This document shows, piece by piece, positions 1 through 4,302 of a stretch of 8,676 nucleotides of DNA. Source of the DNA: Candidatus Eiseniibacteriota bacterium (GTDB lineage Bacteria > Orphanbacterota > Orphanbacteria > Orphanbacterales > Orphanbacteraceae); contig JAJRWB010000075.1 in assembly GCA_024276995.1 (NCBI GenBank), positions 1 through 8,676 of the forward strand, given 5' to 3'. The position numbers were made by a program, and so were the translations under genes. Within the stretch, counting starts at the first letter, position 1. Each line of letters begins with the position of its first letter. Under the pieces are notes generated by a model that was not told the DNA's origin, did no database searches, and saw only the letters and a list, made by a program, of their open reading frames with translations.

Positions 1-68
1 ACTCACAAAAAGCCGACCCGCACGTCGCCGCCGTCGTTGCAGATCTCCTCGTGCCGCCTTCGATGTAA
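1..68 (+). CDS. Possible 3' end of an unidentified gene (partial)
   Basis: From base 3 a + strand frame reads 21 codons to a TAA at 66-68; the peptide ends in ADLLVPPSM. Third codon positions in the middle part are mostly G or C, as in the confirmed genes here, which is why I favour this frame. It is too short to identify. A terminator-like hairpin that works best on the + strand lies about 105 nt downstream and fits a gene ending here. Against it, a good sigma70-like promoter at 88-116 faces left, so the neighbouring gene could instead be on the minus strand. Low confidence. Confidence 0.35.
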   Translation, partial: SQKADPHVAAVVADLLVPPSM

Positions 69-87
69 GAGAAATCGTCATGCTTTA

Positions 88-116
88 AATATAGCACGTT
101 CGATCCGAATCGTCAA
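88..116 (-). promoter_or_regulatory. Sigma70-like promoter facing the left edge
   Basis: On the minus strand a TTGACG -35 (116-111) is separated by exactly 17 nt from a TATATT -10 (93-88), inside the most AT-rich patch of this end. Transcription would begin near 81 and run out of the window. A minus-strand ATG lies at 81-79, almost at the predicted start point, but its frame is arginine-rich and lacks coding-like third positions, so a start codon farther left is more likely. The match is to consensus only; the gene it serves is not visible. Confidence 0.4.
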
Positions 117-172
117 CTATTTATGCGAGACTCTCTAGCCGCCTCCGGTCGCGGGAATCGCCGGAATCGATG

Positions 173-209
173 AGACGTCCCACCCGAAATCGCGCGGGTG
201 GGACGTTTT
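173..209 (+). terminator. Strong hairpin, probable intrinsic terminator
   Basis: Two perfect 12-nt arms (ACGTCCCACCCG at 175-186 and its complement at 195-206) enclose an 8-nt loop. On the + strand the right arm runs into TTTT, giving the classic hairpin plus short U-run; an A173-U208 pair extends the stem. Read on the minus strand it lies about 20 nt past the stop of the O-antigen ligase gene, but there it is followed by CTCATC, without a U-run. It may end a + strand transcript from the left and act as a weaker or Rho-assisted end for the minus-strand operon. Confidence 0.7.
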
Positions 210-226
210 CGACGATGCACTCCTCT

Positions 227-2323
227 TCAGAGTCCCGCGGGGCGGACTTCCCCCGGCCCGATCTTTTTCATTTCATTCCGAAAGATCTTTACGAGGATGG
301 AATCTTTCTCGATCTCTTCGTAACGGCGCGCGTGGAAAGCGCCTCTGACCGGTTCCGAAAAAACGCCGGTGCAAAGCGCGGCGAGGCTCCTGTGCGCCGG
401 GCCGTAGCCCTCATCGATTTCAAGCGCCTTCTCGAACGCCTCCTCCGCGGCCCGTTCCTTGCCGATGCGGTGAAGGGCGATTCCGAGCGACGTGCGGACA
501 TCCGCTCCGTCGCCGCCGCGCTCGATCGCCGCGGAAAGCTGCTCCACCGCGCGGGACGGTTCGTCGCCCCGGAGATACTGGAAGCCGAGATTCGCCCTGG
601 CCCTTCCGTTCTCCGGCTGCAGCGATACGACGGCGGCGGTGTAGCGTGCTCCCTTTTCGGGCGATCCGGAGGCGGTGAGCGCCACGCCGAGATTGAGAAG
701 GGTGTTTGTGTGCCACGGCCTCCGCTCAAGGACCTTTTCCAAGAGTCGCGCCGCCTTCGCGGGGTCGCCGAGTTTCAACGCCGCCGCGCCGGCAACGGCG
801 AGGCCGTCGACGCGCCGCCGGCACGCCCTGTTCGAAGCGATCCCCTCATCGAGGGCCTGTTTCCATTCTCCGCGCCTCTCCGCCGTGAGGGCGTTGTTGT
901 AATGCAGGTCGCTTCGAAGAACGGAGATCGCCCCGTACGCGCCGACCGCACCGACGGTGACCGTGAGGGCGACCAGCACGGCGCCGGCCGCGAAGCGGAG
1001 GGGAAGGCGCCGCGCCGTCCCGCTCCCGCGTTCCGCCCGGTCGAAGGAGGCGAGGAACCCGCCGGCGAAGGCGAGTAGAAGGGGGGGCATCGAGCGGTGA
1101 AGGGGAAAGCTGAAGAACGAGAAGACCGAGTAGACGAGCACCATCCCTCCGAGGCCGAGGGCGATGAGACGTATCTCGATGCGGCGCGCGGAGCGGGCGA
1201 GCCGGACGGTTCCTCCGAGGAGCGAGACGAGGAAGACGAGATAGAGAAACAATCCCACCGCGCCGTAGTCGATCAGGACCTGAAGATATTCATTGTGAAC
1301 GAATCTCGCTTTTCGATCAAAGTCGAAGAGCCGATCGACGGCGGCGGCCCTATGGTAGAGAGGGTAGAACACCTCGAAGTTGCCCCCGCCCACGCCGAGC
1401 AGGACATGGTCTTTCGCCATTTCGATACCGTTCTTCCAGAGGGCGAGCCGCACCTGGGGCGACGTGGGCGCCGTCCCGCTCGCCTTCAGCTCCGACCCGA
1501 TCCGCGAAAGGGGTCGGACGCCGGTGTCGAGAAAACCGCGCCCTGTCAGCACCGGCGCGGTGATCATCGGCAGGGCGATCAGTGCGGCGAAGAGGATCGC
1601 GGCGGCTTTCGCGGAAGGCCCTTCCTTCCTGCCGGCGCCGGCGAGCAGGTGGATCATCGCCGGCGGGATGAGGAGGAAGAGAATCACCATCGAAAGAATC
1701 ACGGCGCGCGTGCCGGTGAAGAGGATGAAAAGGAGCGCCGCCGCCGCACCGGCGAAGGCGGCCGCCCTTCTCAGTAGTGAACCGGGAATCACCATACCGG
1801 CGAGCGCGAGGGGAAGCGCCATTCCCGCGTACTGGGCCGCCATGTTCCGGTTCGCGAAAAGGGACGAGGGAGTAACCGACTGCTCCACCCAGTTTACGTG
1901 AAAAAGAGCCTGTGCCGTTCCAAGGAGGGACGCCGCCGTCCACGCGACGAGGAGCGATGCGGCTGCGGGGAGAAACGGGATCATCCCGCGACGCTCAGCG
2001 GCGATCAGGAAGAGGATGAGGAAGCAGGAGAGGAAGTGGGCTGCGTCGGAGAGGGCGAGGTAGCGGTTCTGCGCCCACGCGAGGGAGAGGAACGACCAGG
2101 CGGTGAACGCCGCCGCCTCGACCGTGATCGATAGGGGAGGGAGGAAGATCGCCCTCCGCCGGAGGCTGAGAAGGGCCCACGTGACCATAGCGAGAGAGGC
2201 GAAACCGAAAACGGCGACTGTCTGGGGGAGGTCGGCGTACTCCGAAAGGCCGGGAAATACGAAGAAAGGGGAGGCGAAAAAGGCGAGAGCGATGACGAAA
2301 CCGATGGGAGAAAGGCCTTTCAT
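227..2323 (-). CDS. O-antigen ligase/polymerase (Wzy_C family) with C-terminal TPR repeats
   Basis: A 698-residue inner-membrane protein likely to join or polymerise lipid-linked glycans on the periplasmic face. About 12-13 hydrophobic segments fill residues 5-465. Wzy/WaaL-type motifs are visible: LFANRNMAAQ near 155-164, a large loop (about 260-345) with VRLALWKNGIEMA and GVGGGNF at 291-315, and FVHNEYLQVL at 341-350. The last includes the conserved His343, and Arg292 sits in the usual arginine position. After a final membrane segment (about 443-468), residues 474-650 hold roughly four TPR-like helical pairs (NNALTAERRGEWKQALDEG, LLNLGVALTASGSPEKGAR, ARANLGFQYLRGDEPSRAVE, SLGIALHRIGKERAAEEAF). 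The ATG at 2323-2321 has a GGGAG 11 nt upstream, rather far. It follows the zinc-ribbon gene by 42 nt, so it is probably the third gene of that operon. Whether it is a WaaL ligase, a Wzy polymerase or a protein O-glycosyltransferase cannot be told from sequence. Confidence 0.88.
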   Translation of the reverse strand: MKGLSPIGFVIALAFFASPFFVFPGLSEYADLPQTVAVFGFASLAMVTWALLSLRRRAIFLPPLSITVEAAAFTAWSFLSLAWAQNRYLALSDAAHFLSCFLILFLIAAERRGMIPFLPAAASLLVAWTAASLLGTAQALFHVNWVEQSVTPSSLFANRNMAAQYAGMALPLALAGMVIPGSLLRRAAAFAGAAAALLFILFTGTRAVILSMVILFLLIPPAMIHLLAGAGRKEGPSAKAAAILFAALIALPMITAPVLTGRGFLDTGVRPLSRIGSELKASGTAPTSPQVRLALWKNGIEMAKDHVLLGVGGGNFEVFYPLYHRAAAVDRLFDFDRKARFVHNEYLQVLIDYGAVGLFLYLVFLVSLLGGTVRLARSARRIEIRLIALGLGGMVLVYSVFSFFSFPLHRSMPPLLLAFAGGFLASFDRAERGSGTARRLPLRFAAGAVLVALTVTVGAVGAYGAISVLRSDLHYNNALTAERRGEWKQALDEGIASNRACRRRVDGLAVAGAAALKLGDPAKAARLLEKVLERRPWHTNTLLNLGVALTASGSPEKGARYTAAVVSLQPENGRARANLGFQYLRGDEPSRAVEQLSAAIERGGDGADVRTSLGIALHRIGKERAAEEAFEKALEIDEGYGPAHRSLAALCTGVFSEPVRGAFHARRYEEIEKDSILVKIFRNEMKKIGPGEVRPAGL

Positions 2324-2365
2324 CCGGGGACCGACTCCCGTCTTGGCGGGTGGAAGACGGCGGAC

Positions 2366-2710
2366 TTACTTCATGAAGTAGAGAAACCTGCCGCAGTGCG
2401 GGCAGGAGAGGATCTTCTCATTCCGGCTGATCTGGGCGAGTTCGGTGTGGAGGCGTTGGAAACATCCGTAGCAGACGCCGTCGAACACCGGAGAGATCAC
2501 CTTGCCGTACTTTCCCCGCACGCGATCGTAGCGGCGGAGCACCGCTTCGCTGCACTTCCCCCGCATGTCGTCACGCGCCTTCTCGAGCTTCTCCTTCCGG
2601 CTGACATCGAATCCGAGCTTTTCCTCCACCTCGGCGTTGCCCTTCCCCAGGTCGTCGAGCATGAGGTCGATATCATTCAGGATCACCAGGAATTCGAGAT
2701 CGGAGTGCAC
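2366..2710 (-). CDS. Short C4-type zinc-ribbon protein
   Basis: A 114-residue protein with two parts. Residues 1-70 are charged and helical, probably a short coiled coil. Residues 74-112 form a zinc ribbon with Cys80-x2-Cys83 and Cys103-x2-Cys106, in the settings GVCYGCFQRL and LSCPHCGRFLYF. These settings match the C-terminal ribbon of the bacterial C4 zinc-ribbon family (DUF164, CdsZ-like). Family members are commonly near 240 residues with a long coiled-coil hairpin in front, so this copy is about half size. The start is GTG at 2710-2708, set by a strong AGGAGGAG five bases upstream. It lies 12 nt after the ptsN-like stop and 42 nt before the ligase start, so it is likely co-transcribed with both. 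Its molecular role is not known; a nucleic-acid or protein-binding adaptor is a guess. Confidence 0.85.
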   Translation of the reverse strand: MHSDLEFLVILNDIDLMLDDLGKGNAEVEEKLGFDVSRKEKLEKARDDMRGKCSEAVLRRYDRVRGKYGKVISPVFDGVCYGCFQRLHTELAQISRNEKILSCPHCGRFLYFMK

Positions 2711-2715
2711 CTTTT

Positions 2716-2723
2716 CTCCTCCT
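2716..2723 (-). promoter_or_regulatory. Ribosome binding site of the zinc-ribbon gene
   Basis: AGGAGGAG on the minus strand, five bases before the GTG start. Its first base is the last base of the ptsN-like TGA stop codon, so termination on the upstream gene places ribosomes on this site. This suggests translational coupling and supports choosing the GTG at 2710. Confidence 0.75.
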
Positions 2724-3184
2724 CAGCCGGCGAGTTCATCGATCAGGTTAAGCAACCCGGCTTTCGTATCGATGGAATCGAGTTTCTTCCTGTTCTTCGA
2801 TTCCTTGACGAGTTGAACGATTTTCGCGAGGATCGGGTGATAGAGGTTCGACGGGTCGATCGGCGGCGAGGCGACGAGGAAGAAGTGCCGCGCAGGCTTC
2901 TTGTCGATCGAACCGAAGGCGACCCCTTCGGACGATCTTCCGTAGGCGAGCATGATCCGCGGAAAAATGGTGGACCGGAGATGAGGTATGGCGATTCCCT
3001 TGCCGATGCCGGTGGAGCCGAGCGATTCCCGCGACATCACAAGCTCGAGGGCGATGTTCCGCGATTCCGCCTCCACGCCGAGGAGGCCCACCATCTCGGT
3101 GAGCACTTTCTGCTTCGTGTCGCCTTTCAGGTCGAGTTCGATGGCGTCCTGTTCAAGGTAATCGGAAAGATGGATTTCAGTCAT
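2723..3184 (-). CDS. ptsN: PTS EIIA-type protein, PtsN (EIIA-Ntr)-like
   Basis: A 153-residue cytoplasmic protein of the PTS EIIA type 2 (fructose/nitrogen) family, which accepts a phosphate from HPr or NPr on a histidine. The active-site motif GIGKGIAIPHLR ends at residue 70, with the phosphorylated His being His68. The N-terminal MTEIHLSDYL, the SRESLGSTGIG segment and a C-terminal KIVQLVKESK helix also fit. The length matches free-standing PtsN, and no EIIB or EIIC domain or neighbour is seen, so a regulatory rather than sugar-transport role is more likely. I use the ATG at 3184-3182: GGTGA lies about 8 nt upstream, and the protein aligns from here with the family start. The frame stays open to 3553, but that extension would overlap the divergent gene and its promoter. 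It is the first gene of a three-gene operon with the zinc-ribbon and ligase genes. The ptsN symbol is by family and context; other EIIA-fructose paralogues are possible. Confidence 0.88.
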   Translation of the reverse strand: MTEIHLSDYLEQDAIELDLKGDTKQKVLTEMVGLLGVEAESRNIALELVMSRESLGSTGIGKGIAIPHLRSTIFPRIMLAYGRSSEGVAFGSIDKKPARHFFLVASPPIDPSNLYHPILAKIVQLVKESKNRKKLDSIDTKAGLLNLIDELAG

Positions 3185-3224
3185 GATACGCTTCACCAAA
3201 GTATTGGGAGTTCGTTCTGGTGGA

Positions 3225-3246
3225 GCGATCGTAGGGGAACGATCGC
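3225..3246. promoter_or_regulatory. Inverted repeat over the ptsN-type promoter, candidate operator
   Basis: Two perfect 8-nt arms, GCGATCGT (3225-3232) and ACGATCGC (3239-3246), are separated by AGGGGA. The arm-to-arm centre distance of 14 nt is acceptable for a dimeric regulator. It covers the -10 and part of the spacer of the leftward promoter, where a bound repressor would block RNA polymerase. The sequence names no regulator. Confidence 0.45.
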
Positions 3247-3256
3247 CGTCGATCAA
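3228..3256 (-). promoter_or_regulatory. Sigma70-like promoter of the ptsN-like operon
   Basis: Minus-strand TTGATC (3256-3251), a 17-nt spacer, then TACGAT (3233-3228). The predicted start near 3221 gives a leader of about 37 nt before the ptsN-like ATG. An inverted repeat covers the -10, suggesting control. Judged by consensus only. Confidence 0.55.
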
Positions 3257-3287
3257 CCTTTTTCCTCCCCCCGCGCCGGGCGGTCGC

Positions 3288-3316
3288 TTGACCCCGGATC
3301 GCCTCTGGGCTAGATT
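3288..3316 (+). promoter_or_regulatory. Sigma70-like promoter of the HEAT-like gene
   Basis: TTGACC (3288-3293), a 17-nt spacer and TAGATT (3311-3316) on the + strand. The predicted start near 3323 leaves a leader of about 46 nt, which carries AGGAAGGAG at 3351-3359, nine bases before the ATG at 3369. It is divergent from the ptsN-type promoter, with 31 nt between the two -35 boxes. The site supports the ATG at 3369 over the upstream in-frame ATG at 3183. Confidence 0.6.
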
Positions 3317-3368
3317 GTGGGTTCGCCGCCCGGGCCCCGTGTGGATCTTCAGGAAGGAGAAGCGCCGC

Positions 3369-4142
3369 ATGACGAAAGAGGAACGGCTCCGCGTGCGCCG
3401 GGTCGTTGCCGAAGCGGTCACCGGCCTGACGCCGGAGACGACCGCTTCCGCCGCGGCCCGGCTCTCCCGCGTAGTGCTTCCCGATCCGAAAGCGCAGCCG
3501 AACCGATCCGGCCTTCGCACCACGAGAGACGTCATCCAGGAAGCGGCGGCCACCCTCTGTCGCCGCGTGAGAAACCGCTCGAAACTCGAAGCTCTTCTCG
3601 ACGAGATGTGGCGATCGTCCGCCGCCGAGATGCAGGCCGCCGTCGCCTATGCGTCCGTCTCCATCTTGGCGGCGGAAGACGAGGAAGGGGAAGCGGTGAG
3701 CGTCGAGCGGGTTCGCCGGTCGGTGACGGAGACGGCGTCCTCCGGCGTGGCGGAGGCGTTCGCCGACACCGTTTCCCGTGAGGTGGAAATGGGAAGGGGG
3801 GATTGCTGGATGCGCGCCGTCGCCGCCTGGGCGGATGACGGCGATCCGAGGCTTCGCCGGTTCGGACCGGACGTGTACGCATCGCTCTTCGGCCGCGGCG
3901 CTTCGCCGGAGAAACTGTTCGACGCCCTGCAGCTGGCGAGGAAGCTGATCGCCGACGAGGATGACGCCGTGCGCGGTTCGGTGAGAAATCTCCTCTTCAC
4001 CGCGGTGCGGAAGCACGCCCCGGCGGTCGGCCGCTTCCTGAAGAGATTCGATGGCGACGATAGGCCCGAGGTGACGTCCCTGGTGGAAGAGGTGACGAAG
4101 CGGCTGGAGAGGGACGGCGATCGCCTGGCGCTGGAACTATAA
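3369..4142 (+). CDS. Helical-repeat protein, possibly HEAT-like/AlkD superfamily
   Basis: A 257-residue, probably cytoplasmic protein I do not firmly recognise. It has no signal peptide, membrane segment or metal-binding motif. It is almost entirely alpha-helical by composition. The C-terminal half (about 145-247) has paired amphipathic helices with HEAT-like spacing: CWMRAVAAWADDGDPRLRRF, then KLIADEDDAVRGSVRNLLFT, then HAPAVGRFLKRF. This layout resembles the HEAT-like DNA alkylation repair proteins of the AlkD type, where helix pairs wrap DNA. I cannot place the AlkD catalytic aspartate and aromatic residues with confidence, so glycosylase activity is not claimed; a non-enzymatic HEAT scaffold is equally possible. 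The start is the ATG at 3369, supported by a nearby Shine-Dalgarno and promoter. It is probably transcribed alone, since the next gene has its own promoter 160 nt on. Confidence 0.8.
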   Translation: MTKEERLRVRRVVAEAVTGLTPETTASAAARLSRVVLPDPKAQPNRSGLRTTRDVIQEAAATLCRRVRNRSKLEALLDEMWRSSAAEMQAAVAYASVSILAAEDEEGEAVSVERVRRSVTETASSGVAEAFADTVSREVEMGRGDCWMRAVAAWADDGDPRLRRFGPDVYASLFGRGASPEKLFDALQLARKLIADEDDAVRGSVRNLLFTAVRKHAPAVGRFLKRFDGDDRPEVTSLVEEVTKRLERDGDRLALEL

Positions 4143-4231
4143 TACCGGTGGGACTCAACCCGATCGATACCAACCGGTTACGTTCGGTTCCTCGAGTAAC
4201 GGCAAAGGTGATCCGCCGGTGGGGGGGCGAG

Positions 4232-4261
4232 TTGACACCCCCGAATGGGCCGTGTTACGAT
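4232..4261 (+). promoter_or_regulatory. Strong sigma70-like promoter for the EF-G-like/yebC/ruv operon
   Basis: A perfect TTGACA -35 (4232-4237), an 18-nt spacer and TACGAT -10 (4256-4261). The predicted start near 4268 gives a leader of about 35 nt. The -35 lies between a run of seven G (4221-4227) and a run of five C (4238-4242). The rest of the 160-nt gap (4143-4231) shows only a weak GTTAC/GTAAC inverted repeat (4177-4181 and 4196-4200) and no clear terminator. Confidence 0.7.
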
Positions 4262-4289
4262 CTCAGGATGACATAACTCCTATCGAGTA

Positions 4290-4295
4290 AAGGAG
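4290..4295 (+). promoter_or_regulatory. Ribosome binding site of the EF-G-like gene
   Basis: AAGGAG seven bases ahead of a GTG codon at 4303-4305. No in-frame ATG nearby gives a better N-terminus, and the family sequence (EALRNVALVGHGGTGKT) starts from this GTG, so it is the likely start. Confidence 0.75.
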
Positions 4296-4302
4296 ATGCG
4301 TA

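Noticed and set aside
170-1078. Long + strand frames opposite the O-antigen ligase gene (also 1097-1777 and 1380-1901)
   Set aside because: The minus-strand frame gives a coherent membrane protein with Wzy_C motifs and TPR repeats, while the + frames give charged low-complexity sequence.
2396-3313. A 305-codon + strand frame across the zinc-ribbon and ptsN-like genes
   Set aside because: It is antisense to two genes with clear Cys and His motifs, and has no recognisable domain or start signal.
3183-3368. N-terminal extension of the HEAT-like gene back to the ATG at 3183
   Set aside because: The added part contains the predicted promoter and leader, while the ATG at 3369 has a good Shine-Dalgarno.
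3185-3553. N-terminal extension of the ptsN-like gene to 3553
   Set aside because: It would add 123 residues of non-family sequence overlapping the divergent gene and both promoters; the ATG at 3184 matches the PtsN start.
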